A stretch of 52,392 nucleotides of DNA from Synechococcus sp. CCY 0621. GTDB lineage: Bacteria; Cyanobacteriota; Cyanobacteriia; PCC-6307; Cyanobiaceae. The DNA lies in NCBI RefSeq assembly GCF_019038465.1, contig NZ_JAFKRH010000052.1:1-52392 (forward strand), given 5' to 3'. The notes under the pieces are model-generated. The model did not search any database and was not told the origin of the DNA. It was given only the letters and a program-made list of their open reading frames with translations. Positions 42,289-51,533 of the stretch are shown here, one piece after another. Position 1 is the first letter of the stretch. Every line of letters starts with the position of its first letter. Position numbers and translations under genes: made by a program.

Positions 42289-42951
42289 ATGAGCGAGACA
42301 CCCGCCGGCGACCGTCCCTCCGAGACACCTGAATCCGCTGGCCCCGTGATGGGGCTGCTGGCCCGGGGGCTGGAGCTGTGGCTGCGGCAGCAGTGCGAGG
42401 CCATCGAGCGGCTGGAGATCCGCCTGGAGGGTTCGGGGCTGCGGCTGCTGCGGGGGCGTCTGGATGGGGTGCGGCTGCGGGCCCGGCGGGTCGTGTACCA
42501 GGCGATGGAGATCGAGGAGGTGGAACTCCGCTGTGACGGCATTCAGGTGCGCATGGGGTCCCTGGTTCGCAACCAGGCGGTGAGGCTGGAGCAGCCCTTC
42601 CGCATCCAGGGGCTGGTGAGCTTCAGCGGCGACGGCCTCAGCCGTTCCTTCAGCACACCGGCCTGGCGCGGCCTCGGTGATGGCCTGGCCGACGACCTGC
42701 TTGGGCTCACCCCCCTGGCGGGACTGCGCATCCGGGAGGACCGGCTGGTGCTGCGGGCCTTCGCCAGCGGCGATCGGGAGCCGGTGGAGCGGGAGGTGGC
42801 GGTGCGGGCCGATGGCGGCACCGTCGAACTGCGTTGCGCCGAGGGGACGCCCCACACCCGGCTGCCGATGGATCCCAACATCCGCATCGAACGGGCCGAG
42901 CTCGGTGCCGGCCTGCTGCACCTGGAGGGGGAGGCCCGGGTCTCCCCCTGA
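42289..42951 (+). CDS. DUF2993 family protein
   Basis: 220 residues. The N-terminal helix LLARGLELWLRQQCEAIERL is followed by repeated beta strands (LRLLRGRLDGVRLRARRVVY, ELRCDGIQVRM). A second half reads LAGLRIREDRLVLRAF to the final LEGEARVSP. This is the cyanobacterial DUF2993/LmeA-like group, which is a lipid-binding TULIP-type fold in some members. There is no signal peptide. It stands alone after the membrane protein gene, 32 bases apart. Confidence 0.8.
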   Translation: MSETPAGDRPSETPESAGPVMGLLARGLELWLRQQCEAIERLEIRLEGSGLRLLRGRLDGVRLRARRVVYQAMEIEEVELRCDGIQVRMGSLVRNQAVRLEQPFRIQGLVSFSGDGLSRSFSTPAWRGLGDGLADDLLGLTPLAGLRIREDRLVLRAFASGDREPVEREVAVRADGGTVELRCAEGTPHTRLPMDPNIRIERAELGAGLLHLEGEARVSP

Positions 42952-42967
42952 GGGCCCAGGCAGACGC

Positions 42968-43873
42968 TCAGCCCCGCTGCAGCAGGGGCAGCACCAGGGT
43001 CACCGCGGAATAGACCACCGCCGGCACGAACAGGTAGCTGTCGATCCGATCGAGGATGCCGCCGTGGCCAGGGATCGCATCGCCGGAGTCCTTGAGGCCC
43101 GCATCCCGTTTCATCATCGATTCGGTCAGGTCGCCCACCAGGGCGAACAGGGACACCACCGCCCCCAGCACCGCCCCGATCAGCCAGCCCCAGCGCCAGC
43201 CCAGCAGCACCCCGCCCACGCCACCCACCAGCAGGGCGCAGAGCACCCCCCCCAGGGCCCCCTCCACCGTCTTGCCCGGGGAGATCGGCGAGAGGGCGTG
43301 GCGGCCCAGGCGCCGGCCGATCATGTAGGAGCCGATGTCTGTCGCCACGATCATCAGGCAGGCCAGCAGGGTGAGGGCCATGCCGGGGCTCCAGGGCCAG
43401 CCCAGCCCATCGAGGGCGGGGGCCAGGGCGGGGTCGGTGAGATCGCGCAGCTTGATCCAGTGGCTGGGCAGGAAGCCGAGATAAAACAGCCCGAACACCG
43501 AGGCGGCGATGTCGGCGATGGTGCCGGTGACCGGCTGCAGAAGCAGCCACCCGCAGATCACCGCCCCGGAAGCGGGCAGCACCGCCGCCGCCACGTCGCC
43601 CGCCACCCCGCCCCCCGGCCAGAGGCTGCCGGCGGCCACCTGGGTGGAGACCAGCAGCAGCTGCACCGCCACCAGGGTGGTCTTGGTGGCGGGACGGATG
43701 CCCTTGAACTGGGCCATGCGGAAGAACTCCAGCAGGCCCAGGTGCACGATCACCCCCACGGCGACGGTGAACCACCAGCCGCCCAGGCCCACCACCACCA
43801 GCCCGAAGCCGCCGGCCAGCCAGCCGCTCAGCAGGCGGGAGATGGACGTGGCGGGGCGGGGGGCGGGAGGCAA
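42968..43873 (-). CDS. cdsA: phosphatidate cytidylyltransferase
   Basis: 301 residues with about eight membrane helices. The CTP-transferase signature near the C-terminus is DLTESMMKRDAGLKDSGDAI and GHGGILDRIDSYLF, and SPGKTVEGALGG precedes it. It makes CDP-diacylglycerol for phosphatidylglycerol, the only phospholipid of thylakoids. Start MPPAPRPA. It is the last gene of the minus-strand run with the decarboxylase and cbiT, 10 bases after the cbiT stop. Confidence 0.95.
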   Translation of the reverse strand: MPPAPRPATSISRLLSGWLAGGFGLVVVGLGGWWFTVAVGVIVHLGLLEFFRMAQFKGIRPATKTTLVAVQLLLVSTQVAAGSLWPGGGVAGDVAAAVLPASGAVICGWLLLQPVTGTIADIAASVFGLFYLGFLPSHWIKLRDLTDPALAPALDGLGWPWSPGMALTLLACLMIVATDIGSYMIGRRLGRHALSPISPGKTVEGALGGVLCALLVGGVGGVLLGWRWGWLIGAVLGAVVSLFALVGDLTESMMKRDAGLKDSGDAIPGHGGILDRIDSYLFVPAVVYSAVTLVLPLLQRG

Positions 43874-43883
43874 GGGCTGGGGC

Positions 43884-44492
43884 TCAACGCTCGGCGGCGA
43901 TCACGAACAGCGGTTCGGCGGCGGCCAGCTTGGCCTGGCTGCCGCGGCGCTGCATGCGGTGCACGGTGGCCTGCACCACCTGTACATCGTGGGCCCCCAG
44001 CTGGGCGAGGGTGTCGGTGGCCTTGACCAGACCCTCCAGGTTGACGGTGCTGATCACCAGCCGTCCGGAGGGCTGCAGGGCCCCCCAGACGGCCCGCAGC
44101 ACGTCCTCCAGGGGCCGGCCCACCTCCAGCAGCACCCGGTCGGGGTTGGGGGGGAGCAGGGCCAGGCCCTCCGGGGCCTCGCCGGCGTGGATGTGCAGGT
44201 TGTGGATGCCGAAGCGCTGCCGGTTGCGTTCCAGCAGGTCGATCGCCTCCGGATCCCGCTCCAGGGTGTGCACGGCGCCGGTGGGCATCAGCCGGGCAAT
44301 TTCCAGGGCCAGGGCGCCGGTGCCGCCGCCCACGTCCCAGACCAGCGAATCGGCCCGGGGGCGCAGGTGGGCCAGCAGCATCACCCGCAGCTCCAGCGGC
44401 GTGGGGCTGAAGCCCGGGGCGTCCTCAAAGGCGCTGTCCGGCAGCCCGGGGGTGACGAAATCCCAGTGGAAGGGGTTCGGCAACGGGCTCAC
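43884..44492 (-). CDS. cbiT: precorrin-8-type C15 methyltransferase/decarboxylase (CbiT)
   Basis: 202 residues. The SAM-binding motif is WDVGGGTGALALEIA (52-66). The start FVTPGLPDSAFEDAPGFSPT is typical of CbiT (the cognate of the C-terminal half of CobL), with VLLEVGRPLEDVLRAVW and RLVISTVNLE later. It methylates C15 and decarboxylates the acetate of the corrin intermediate in cobalamin synthesis. CobL-type fusions are common; here it is separate and no CbiE is next to it. The start overlaps the stop of the decarboxylase gene. Confidence 0.9.
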   Translation of the reverse strand: MSPLPNPFHWDFVTPGLPDSAFEDAPGFSPTPLELRVMLLAHLRPRADSLVWDVGGGTGALALEIARLMPTGAVHTLERDPEAIDLLERNRQRFGIHNLHIHAGEAPEGLALLPPNPDRVLLEVGRPLEDVLRAVWGALQPSGRLVISTVNLEGLVKATDTLAQLGAHDVQVVQATVHRMQRRGSQAKLAAAEPLFVIAAER

Positions 44493-45850
44493 GAACCGGC
44501 CACGACGCTCACCGTATCAGCGATCTGACCGGGCCAGAGACGCCGTTGCGCCAGCAGCCAGTCGGCGCGGGCCGGATCGATCCGCTCCCCCGGCACCAGC
44601 AGTGGAATCCCCGGCGGATAGGGACAGATCGGTGCTGCAGCCACCCGGCCGGCGGCCCGCTCCAGGGGGACGGCCTCGGCGGGGCTCCGCCAGGCCACGC
44701 CGATCGGCAGCTCCGGTGCCGCCAGCAGCGGCAGGGGGGGCGGCGTGAACGGGGGCAGGGGCGGCCCGCCGAGGGCCCGGCGCAGGCCCTCCAGCTGGCG
44801 CGGCAGGCGCCGCTCCACACCCCGGGGCGGGTTCAGCCCCAGGCAGAAGGTGAGGGCCCCGGGTTCCGGCAGCTCCGCGATCACCCCCCGCTCCAGCAGC
44901 CAGGTGTCGGCCTCCAGGCCGTTGATCCCCAGCGGGGCCGTGGCCAGCACCAGACGCAGGGGATCGCCGTTGGCGACCAGCGGCAGGCCCAGGCCCTCCA
45001 GCCGGCGGCGCAGTCGGCCCGCCCGGGCCACGGCCCTCTGGCGCTGGTGCCGGCCGGCGGCGCTGGCGCCGTGCTCCAGGGCCGCGGCCGTCGAGGCCAG
45101 CAGCAGGGCGCTGGGGCTGGAGGTCTGCAGCCACAGCAGGGCCCGTTCGATGGCGGCGGGCGCCACCCGTTCGCCCTGGGCCAGCAGCGCCGCGCTCTGG
45201 GCCAGGCCGGTGCCGCTCTTCTGCACGGAGAGCACCACCAGATCGGCGCCGGCGGCCAGGGCTTCGCCGCCGCCGTGGGCCTGGTCCACCAGCACGGGCA
45301 GGCCGGCCTTGTGGGCCAGGGCCACCAGGGCCGGCAGGTCGGCCACCAGGCCCTGGTAGGTGGGATCCACCAGCACCAGGGCCGCCACCGGCTCGCCTGG
45401 CAAGGCGGCGGCCGCCGCCAGCACCCGCTCCAGCCGCTGTGCTTCCAGGGGCAGCCACAGGCCGGTGAGCGGATCGCTTGGCAGGTTGTACAGGAGCGGC
45501 TCAATGCCGCCCAGCACGCAGCCGTGCAGCAGGCTGCGGTGCAGGTTACGGGGCAGCAGCACCCGGGATCCCGGCGGGCTGAGGGCGAGCAGGGCCGCCT
45601 GCAGCAGTCCCGAGGCCCCGTTCACCCCGAACCAGCAACGCTCCGCCCCCAGCAGGGCCGCCGCCCGCCCCTGGGCTTCGGCCACCGTTCCCTCCGCTTC
45701 GAGGGGCCCGCCGAAGCCGGGCAGTTCCGGCAGATCCCAGCGGCCCGGTGGCTGGCGCAGCAGCCGGCGCAGGGCGGGTGCCAGGGCCCGGCCCCGGCCA
45801 TGGGCCGGCAGGTGCAGGGCCAGCGGCGCTGACCGCCAGAAGGGGCCCAT
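44489..45850 (-). CDS. Orn/Lys/Arg decarboxylase-family PLP enzyme
   Basis: 453 residues from MGPFWRSAPL. Fold-type I PLP enzyme: HLPAHGRGRAL (13-23), LPELPGFGGPLE, GVNGASGLLQAALLAL, VDPTYQGLVADLPALV, DQAHGGGEALAAGADL (PLP aspartate D189) and PLP lysine K211 in SVQKSGTGLAQSA. The group covers short cyanobacterial versions of lysine, ornithine and arginine decarboxylases; the exact amino acid is not evident. The start codon overlaps that of the divergent ABC1 kinase gene (CATG at 45,848-45,851). Confidence 0.85.
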   Translation of the reverse strand: MGPFWRSAPLALHLPAHGRGRALAPALRRLLRQPPGRWDLPELPGFGGPLEAEGTVAEAQGRAAALLGAERCWFGVNGASGLLQAALLALSPPGSRVLLPRNLHRSLLHGCVLGGIEPLLYNLPSDPLTGLWLPLEAQRLERVLAAAAALPGEPVAALVLVDPTYQGLVADLPALVALAHKAGLPVLVDQAHGGGEALAAGADLVVLSVQKSGTGLAQSAALLAQGERVAPAAIERALLWLQTSSPSALLLASTAAALEHGASAAGRHQRQRAVARAGRLRRRLEGLGLPLVANGDPLRLVLATAPLGINGLEADTWLLERGVIAELPEPGALTFCLGLNPPRGVERRLPRQLEGLRRALGGPPLPPFTPPPLPLLAAPELPIGVAWRSPAEAVPLERAAGRVAAAPICPYPPGIPLLVPGERIDPARADWLLAQRRLWPGQIADTVSVVAGS

Positions 45851-47564
45851 GGACCTGGGAAGACAGTTCCTAGAGTCTGACGATCGCTGCGGCAAGACAC
45901 TGGCAGAGGCCGTCACCCCAACGCCCACCTACGACCCCAACGGAGATCTGCGCTGGCTGCTGCTGCGGCCGTGGGTCCTGGTGGCAAGGCTGATCGTGGT
46001 GATCTGGCGGCTGGCGGGGCTGGCCCTGCGGCTGGCGGTTCAGTCGAGCAGCACCGATGCCCGGGTGCAGCAGCGGCTGGCCCGCGCCATCCTCGAGACC
46101 CTCAACGACCTCGGGCCCTGCTTCATCAAGGTGGGGCAGGCCCTCTCCACCCGTCCCGACCTGGTACGACGCGACTGGCTGGAGGAGCTGGCCCGGCTCC
46201 AGGACGATCTCCCCCCCTTCTCCCACGCGGTGGCCCTGGCGCTGATCGAGGAGGAACTGGGGGGCCCCGCCCACCAGCTGTACGAAGAGTTCCCCGATTA
46301 CCCGATGGCGGCCGCCAGCCTGGGGCAGGTCTACCGGGCCCGTCTGAGCGAGGGCCACTGGGTGGCCGTGAAGGTGCAGCGGCCCGATCTGCCCTTCGTG
46401 CTGCGCCGCGACCTGGTGATCATCCGCTCTCTGGCGGTGCTGGCGGCCCCGTTCCTGCCCCTGAATCTGGGCTTCGGTCTCGGGGCGATCATCGATGAGT
46501 TCGGCTCCACCCTGTTCGAGGAGATCGACTACCGGCGCGAAGCCGACAACGCCGAACGCTTCGCCACCCTGTTCCAGGACCACCCCGAGGTGACCGTTCC
46601 GGCGGTGGAGCGCAGCCTCAGCAGCCGCCGGGTGCTGACCACCAGCTGGATCAATGGCACCAAGCTGCAGAGCCGGCGTGAACTGGAGGCCCACCACCTG
46701 GATCCGGCGGCCCTGATCCGCACCGGTGTGATCGCCGGGTTGCAGCAGCTTCTCGAATTCGGCTATTTCCATGCCGATCCCCACCCTGGCAACCTGTTCG
46801 CCCTGCCGGGCAAGACCAACGGCCTCGGCCATGTGGCCTATGTCGACTTCGGCATGATGGATTCGCTCAGCGATTCCGACCGTCTCACCCTCACCGGGGC
46901 GGTGGTGCACCTGATCAACCGCGATTTCGACGCCCTGGCACGCGACTTCGTGGTGCTCGGCTTTCTCAACCCCAGCACCCCCCTGGGTCCGATCGTGCCG
47001 GCCCTTGAGCAGGTGCTCGGTGGTGCCCTGGGGGAGAACGTCGGCAGCTTCAATTTCAAGGCGATCACCGATCGCTTCTCGGAGCTGATGTACGACTACC
47101 CCTTCCGGGTGCCGGCCCGCTTCGCCCTGATCATCCGGGCGGTGGTGAGCCAGGAGGGCCTGGCGATGCGGCTCGACCCCGACTTCCGCATCATCCGCGT
47201 GGCCTACCCCTACGTGGCGAAGCGTCTGCTGGCTGGCGACACCGCCGAGATGCGCGAGAAGCTGCTGGAGGTGATCTTCGATCGTGACGGCCGCCTGCGG
47301 GTGGAGCGGCTGGAGAACCTGCTGGCGGTGGTGGAGAACGGCACCAGCTCCACCGACCTGCTGCCGGTCGCCCGCGACGGCCTGCGCCTGCTGCTTGGCA
47401 AGGAGGGCACCAGCCTGCGCCAGCGGCTGCTGCTGAGCCTGGTGAGCCACGACCGGCTGCACACCGATGATCTCCAGGCTCTGCTGGGGCTGATGGGCCG
47501 CACCTTCTCGGCCCGCAAGCTGGCCACGGGCCTGCTGGCCCGCCTGAATCCGCTCGCCGCCTGA
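45849..47564 (+). CDS. ABC1/UbiB-family atypical kinase
   Basis: 571 residues. Helical N-terminus, then the ABC1 motifs KVGQALSTRPD (about 94-104), AAASLGQVY (about 153-161, the Ala-rich loop replacing the glycine loop), VAVKVQRP (invariant lysine near 175), FEEIDYRREADNA, the catalytic loop FHADPHPGNLF and the metal motif YVDFGMMD. Basic end. Plastid/cyanobacterial ABC1 kinases affect prenylquinone and stress lipid metabolism at the thylakoid or plastoglobule. Start overlaps that of the divergent decarboxylase gene. Complete. Confidence 0.92.
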   Translation: MDLGRQFLESDDRCGKTLAEAVTPTPTYDPNGDLRWLLLRPWVLVARLIVVIWRLAGLALRLAVQSSSTDARVQQRLARAILETLNDLGPCFIKVGQALSTRPDLVRRDWLEELARLQDDLPPFSHAVALALIEEELGGPAHQLYEEFPDYPMAAASLGQVYRARLSEGHWVAVKVQRPDLPFVLRRDLVIIRSLAVLAAPFLPLNLGFGLGAIIDEFGSTLFEEIDYRREADNAERFATLFQDHPEVTVPAVERSLSSRRVLTTSWINGTKLQSRRELEAHHLDPAALIRTGVIAGLQQLLEFGYFHADPHPGNLFALPGKTNGLGHVAYVDFGMMDSLSDSDRLTLTGAVVHLINRDFDALARDFVVLGFLNPSTPLGPIVPALEQVLGGALGENVGSFNFKAITDRFSELMYDYPFRVPARFALIIRAVVSQEGLAMRLDPDFRIIRVAYPYVAKRLLAGDTAEMREKLLEVIFDRDGRLRVERLENLLAVVENGTSSTDLLPVARDGLRLLLGKEGTSLRQRLLLSLVSHDRLHTDDLQALLGLMGRTFSARKLATGLLARLNPLAA

Positions 47565-47630
47565 GGCCCCACGGGTGCGCTGAGCGCCGGGCCAGGCGAA
47601 GCTGGGTCGTGACTCCGCCTGCTGCGGCTC

Positions 47631-50483
47631 TTGACCGAGGCACTGCTGCTGTTCGCCCTCCTGCTGCTGGTGGCCGGGTGGATCCTGCAGACCCTGTCGA
47701 TGGAGCGGCGCCTCAGGCGCCTCGAACGCCACACGGCCTCCCTCAGCCAGCGCTTCTTCGCCCTCTCGCTCTGGAGCGAGGCCCTGGAGAAGCGCCTGGC
47801 GGGTGACCCCTGGCCCGGCCAGTCGGGAATCGCCCCTGTGACAACCCGGGCCTTGGACGCCGCCGTGGAGCCCGCGCCCGTGCCTGTGGCACCGCTGCGG
47901 CCGTCCAGGGGCGCGACCAGACCCTGGAAGCGAATCGAGCGGCTGCTGGTGGAGAACTGGAGCGGCCTGCTCGGCGTGCTCGTGGTGGTGGCCGGTGTCA
48001 CCTTCATCACGATCCATGCGGGGTTGCGGCTGGAGGCCAGGGAGCGGTTCCTGGTGGCCCTGCTGGCGGGTGGGCTCCTGGCCCTGCCCTCACTGCTATG
48101 GGGCCGGCGACAGCGCTGGCGGGATCTCACCGACGGCATGCGCAGCGGAGGGGGCGCCCTGGTCCTGTTCGCCTGCGCCGCCGCCGGTGGCTTGCCCCAG
48201 CTCGGTCTGCAGTGGGTGGAGGACCCAGCCCAGGCCCTGGCCCTGCTGGCTGGCGGCGTCGCCGTCAACCTCGGCCTGGCCGCCATCGCCCGCACCGCCA
48301 CGATCGCCTCCCTGCACGTTGCCGTGAGCCTGGTGCCGCTGGCGATCGCTCCCCAGGGTGGACCGGCCCTGGCGATCGCCACGGCCATCGCCCTGGTGGG
48401 TTCTGAGCTGCCCCTGCGGCACCGCTGGCAGCGGCACCGGTTGGTGGTGAGCTGGGTCTACGGCCTGTTTCAGGTCGGATGGTTTCTGGCCAATGGCCCG
48501 GCGCTGGCCGTCTCCAGCGCCCTGACGACCGGAGCTGCCCTGGCGGCGGTCCTGGTCTTCGGCCTGGGATTGCTGCGGCTGCACCGACCTGGGGCCGCGC
48601 CGCCCCAGCTGCAGGCCCTGCCCGTGGCCCTGCTGCTGAGCCTCTGGGGCGGCCTCGGCCTCGCCCTGCTGCTCTATCCCCGTGAGGCGGCCGTGAGGGC
48701 CTTGGCCCTGACGCTCAGTGCCGCCGTGGCCCTGCTGCTGGGGCGCAACGCCCGACGGCGTGGTCCGCGCTGGCTGGCCCTGGGCGATGTGCTGGTGGGG
48801 CAGAGCCTGGTGCTGACCGCCCTGCTCAGCCTGGCGCCCCTGGTCGCGGATGGGCCGTTGCTCGCCGGTGCGGTGCTGCTGGAGTGCCTGCTGTTCCTGG
48901 GCCTGGCGGTGCGGGAGGACTCCGGGCCCCTGCGACGCATCGGCTGGTGGCTCAGCGTGGCGGCGAGCCTGCTGCTGGCGATCACGGGCCTGGTGGCGGC
49001 GCTGCTGAGTCGCGATCCGGTGGCCCAGCTCCAGGCCGGTGCCGTGCTCACCGGCGGGGCCGCCCTGACGGCCGCGATGCAGGGGCTGCTGCAGCGCCGT
49101 GGCGTGCCGCTGCCGCTGCCGCCCCTGCTGGGCTGGCTGGCCGGCGGCCTGATCACGGTGGGGCCAGCCCTGGTGGTGCCCGAGGACTGGCGCTCCCCCC
49201 TGAGCCTGGTGGTGATGGGGGCGTTCCTGGTGGCGGCCAGGCGCTGGCGCCCACCGGGTCTGCTGCTGGGCGTCAGCGTTGCCATCGGGGCGGCCCATGG
49301 CTTCGGCTGGCTGGCGCTGCTGGCCCAGTCCCCCTGGCCGGCCATGGCCCTGGTCGCTCGACTGCTGCCCCTTGGGCTGCTGGCCGTGCTGTTGATGCGC
49401 TCGGGCGGCGGCAGCCGCCAGCAGTGCCTCGGCCTCGGTCTGCTGGCCGTCGATGCGGGGCTGGGGGCCCTGTGGTGGCTGGAGCCGATCTCGCCCCTGC
49501 TGCCGGGGGTGGCCTGGCTGCTCCTGGCCGCCGGCGCCCTGGCGGCCACCCACCGGCTGCGGGGGGCGGCCGTGCGGGCCGGATTGGTGCTGTCCCTGGT
49601 GTACCTGGCCGGATTCGGCGTCGCCTATCTGCTGGTGATCGGGCCCAGCCAGGAGCTGGTCACGCTCGGGGCCCTGCAACTGCGGGGACGCTGGCTGGTC
49701 GAGCTGCTGGCGATCGCCGTGTGTCTGCACGGCTGGTTCTTCCGGGCGGGAGCCGACCTGGAGCGGCTGCGGAGCTGGCAGGTCGTCCAACCCTGCTTCC
49801 TTGAGGGTGCCCTGCTGGGCGTGGCGCTGACGCTGCAGGGGGAGATCAGTGCCCCCTGGCGACCCGTCGCCTGGTCGCTGCTGGCCCTGGTGCTGGTCTG
49901 CCCGGCCCTGATGCGGCTGTTCGCCATCCGCCTGCAGGTCTACGGCGTGGTGGCCTACTGGCTGTCGGTGCTGGCGCTGGTGCACAGCCTCGGTGGTGGC
50001 CTGTCCCCCTTCCCCCCCGTCACCGGAGCGGCCCAGGCCTCCGGGGTGGTGGCGATCGCGCTGCAGGCGGCGTTCGTCGTGGCCTCCCACCGCTGGCTCG
50101 ACCTCGAACGGCTGGCCCAGCCCGGGGGATGGCCGCCGCTGGGATGGATCGGAGCGCGGGTGGCGCAACGCCGCAACCTCTGGCTGTACTACCCCCTGTT
50201 CGTCGCCGTGGCCCTCGTGCTGGCCAGCGGCTACGACCGCGCCCTGCTGACGCTCCTTTGGACCGGCGAAGCCTTCGCCATCTACGTGCTCGGGATTGTG
50301 CTGCGGGAGCCCCAGTTCCGGCTGGTGGCCCTGGTGGGCCTGGGCGCCTGCCTGCTGCGGTTGCTGGCCATCGACATGGCCCAGGCGGACCTGGGTCTGC
50401 GTGGTCTGGTGTTCATCGGCGTGGGCCTGCTGCTGCTGGCCCTGAACGCCATCGTCCACCGCCTGCGGAGCCGATTCAGCTGA
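47631..50483 (+). CDS. DUF2339 multi-pass membrane protein
   Basis: 950 residues with some 20-25 membrane helices in series. After an N-terminal helix and a coiled-coil-like region (MERRLRRLERHTASLSQRF, about 24-42), the pattern VENWSGLLGVLVVVAGV begins the DUF2339 fold. This is a very large bacterial membrane protein family of unknown role. Translation starts at TTG (47,631), as no nearby ATG precedes the hydrophobic start. Strong Leu/Ala/Gly and G/C bias gives long antisense open frames that are not genes. Confidence 0.85.
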   Translation: MTEALLLFALLLLVAGWILQTLSMERRLRRLERHTASLSQRFFALSLWSEALEKRLAGDPWPGQSGIAPVTTRALDAAVEPAPVPVAPLRPSRGATRPWKRIERLLVENWSGLLGVLVVVAGVTFITIHAGLRLEARERFLVALLAGGLLALPSLLWGRRQRWRDLTDGMRSGGGALVLFACAAAGGLPQLGLQWVEDPAQALALLAGGVAVNLGLAAIARTATIASLHVAVSLVPLAIAPQGGPALAIATAIALVGSELPLRHRWQRHRLVVSWVYGLFQVGWFLANGPALAVSSALTTGAALAAVLVFGLGLLRLHRPGAAPPQLQALPVALLLSLWGGLGLALLLYPREAAVRALALTLSAAVALLLGRNARRRGPRWLALGDVLVGQSLVLTALLSLAPLVADGPLLAGAVLLECLLFLGLAVREDSGPLRRIGWWLSVAASLLLAITGLVAALLSRDPVAQLQAGAVLTGGAALTAAMQGLLQRRGVPLPLPPLLGWLAGGLITVGPALVVPEDWRSPLSLVVMGAFLVAARRWRPPGLLLGVSVAIGAAHGFGWLALLAQSPWPAMALVARLLPLGLLAVLLMRSGGGSRQQCLGLGLLAVDAGLGALWWLEPISPLLPGVAWLLLAAGALAATHRLRGAAVRAGLVLSLVYLAGFGVAYLLVIGPSQELVTLGALQLRGRWLVELLAIAVCLHGWFFRAGADLERLRSWQVVQPCFLEGALLGVALTLQGEISAPWRPVAWSLLALVLVCPALMRLFAIRLQVYGVVAYWLSVLALVHSLGGGLSPFPPVTGAAQASGVVAIALQAAFVVASHRWLDLERLAQPGGWPPLGWIGARVAQRRNLWLYYPLFVAVALVLASGYDRALLTLLWTGEAFAIYVLGIVLREPQFRLVALVGLGACLLRLLAIDMAQADLGLRGLVFIGVGLLLLALNAIVHRLRSRFS

Positions 50484-50526
50484 CGGGGCGGCACCGGCGC
50501 CTAGGGTCGGGCGCGATCGCCTCCTG

Positions 50527-51024
50527 ATGCTTTCCGTGACCCAGCTGCTGGCCGCCCTCTCGACTGCTCCGGTGACCCTGCAGCAGGCGGGGCTGGACCA
50601 GGCCAGCGGTGATTTCGGCGATCTGGATGCCCTGGAGATCCTGCTGGAGTACGCCCCGCTCACCTACCCGCCGTACATGCTGGCCGGGATCGGCCTGGCC
50701 ATGGCCGTGCTGTGCGGACTCACCTTCGCCAAGATGATCCAGAACCGGCTGGAGGGCTGGAAGCAGGACCGGCTGGCCCTGCTGCCGATCTCCAACCTGG
50801 AGACGACCCTGCCCTACGCGGGTCTGGTGATCGGCGTGACCCTGTTCATCGGCGCCAGCCTGCAGGTGTTCGGCTTCGCCGCCGGCGCGGCCCTGCTGGT
50901 GGCCTTCGTGCTGTCGCTTCTCACCGGTGGTGCCCTGTGGGTGCAGTTGGAGCGGCTGATGGCCCAGGTGCAGGACGGCACCTTCCGTGCGGTCGACTTC
51001 GATAACTTTGACCAGTTTTTCTGA
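50527..51024 (+). CDS. conserved three-helix membrane protein
   Basis: 165 residues. An acidic N-terminus (DQASGDFGDLDALEILLEY) is followed by membrane helices at about 52-72, 92-112 and 116-136, then a polar acidic end (VDFDNFDQFF). The layout is that of a conserved cyanobacterial/chloroplast membrane protein family, but I cannot name it. HIP1 (GCGATCGC) lies at 50,514-50,521, directly before the start. Codon use is typical for the genome, and the product is probably a thylakoid or plasma-membrane protein. Confidence 0.65.
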   Translation: MLSVTQLLAALSTAPVTLQQAGLDQASGDFGDLDALEILLEYAPLTYPPYMLAGIGLAMAVLCGLTFAKMIQNRLEGWKQDRLALLPISNLETTLPYAGLVIGVTLFIGASLQVFGFAAGAALLVAFVLSLLTGGALWVQLERLMAQVQDGTFRAVDFDNFDQFF

Positions 51025-51097
51025 TCACCCAGTGCGGGTTGCCGCCGCCCGCCCACCGGCAAGGCCTTGTAACGTAATGAAATATCGCAACACGGTC

Positions 51098-51277
51098 ATG
51101 GAAGCCTCCCTTTCGATCAACCGCCAGTTCTCGATCGCTGTTCACTCCCGCGCCATCGACAGCTGCAATGACATCGAGGAACTCCGCAAGGTCGCCAAGA
51201 CCCTTCTCTCCGCCTGGCAGCACCAGGCCGAATTCAGCGAGCATTACGGCGCCCAGCTCCTCGGCATGCGCCGCTGA
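51098..51277 (+). CDS. small conserved cyanobacterial protein
   Basis: 59 residues (66 if an ATG at 51,077 is used). SLSINRQFSIAVHSRAIDSC is followed by a helix ELRKVAKTLLSAWQHQAEFS and ends GAQLLGMRR. Length and helix-turn-helix-like layout recall NblA-type small proteins, but the key NblA residues are not clear. I leave it as unknown. It lies between a membrane protein gene and a converging small gene, and promoter-like AT-rich sequence (GTAACGTAATGAAATAT) precedes it. Confidence 0.55.
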   Translation: MEASLSINRQFSIAVHSRAIDSCNDIEELRKVAKTLLSAWQHQAEFSEHYGAQLLGMRR

Positions 51278-51287
51278 CGGCCGGCGC

Positions 51288-51533
51288 TCAGGGCGCCTCG
51301 TTTCCGTTGTCCCCGTCTTCGGAGCCGCCATGGCCCCGGCTCCGCCAGAGTTTCAGCCCCACTCCGCCCCACAGCAGGCTCCAGAGCACGAAGGTGATCA
51401 GGGTGCCCAGCTGCCCGCCTTCGAGGTCGTAGACCCCTGCACCGATCAGGCCTGCATCGATCAGCGAGCCGCCCACCCCCCAGCCGAGCACCCAGAGCGC
51501 CGCCAGGGCGATGGCCGTTGCCTGCTCCTTCAT
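51288..51533 (-). CDS. small two-helix membrane protein
   Basis: 81 residues. Helix 1 is about residues 5-30 (IALAALWVLGWGVGGSLIDAG), quoted ALAALWVLGWGVGGSLIDA. Helix 2 is about 42-60 (LGTLITFVLWSLLWGGVG). The C-terminal tail is charged, Gly/Asp/Glu-rich (GHGGSEDGDNGNEAP). The start at MKEQATAIAL is followed at once by the first helix. It converges on the small gene at 51,098 with ten bases between stops. No family recognised. Confidence 0.55.
   Translation of the reverse strand: MKEQATAIALAALWVLGWGVGGSLIDAGLIGAGVYDLEGGQLGTLITFVLWSLLWGGVGLKLWRSRGHGGSEDGDNGNEAP

Noticed and set aside
43000-44030. Long plus-strand open frames antisense to cdsA and cbiT
   Set aside because: Gln/His/Gly-rich shadows; the minus-strand genes have full family signatures.
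45870-48017. 715-codon open frame antisense to the ABC1 kinase gene
   Set aside because: It is a composition shadow; the sense strand has all ABC1 kinase motifs.
48096-50663. 855-codon open frame antisense to the DUF2339 gene
   Set aside because: The product is Gln/Gly/His-rich with no fold pattern, caused by strong GC bias of the sense gene.
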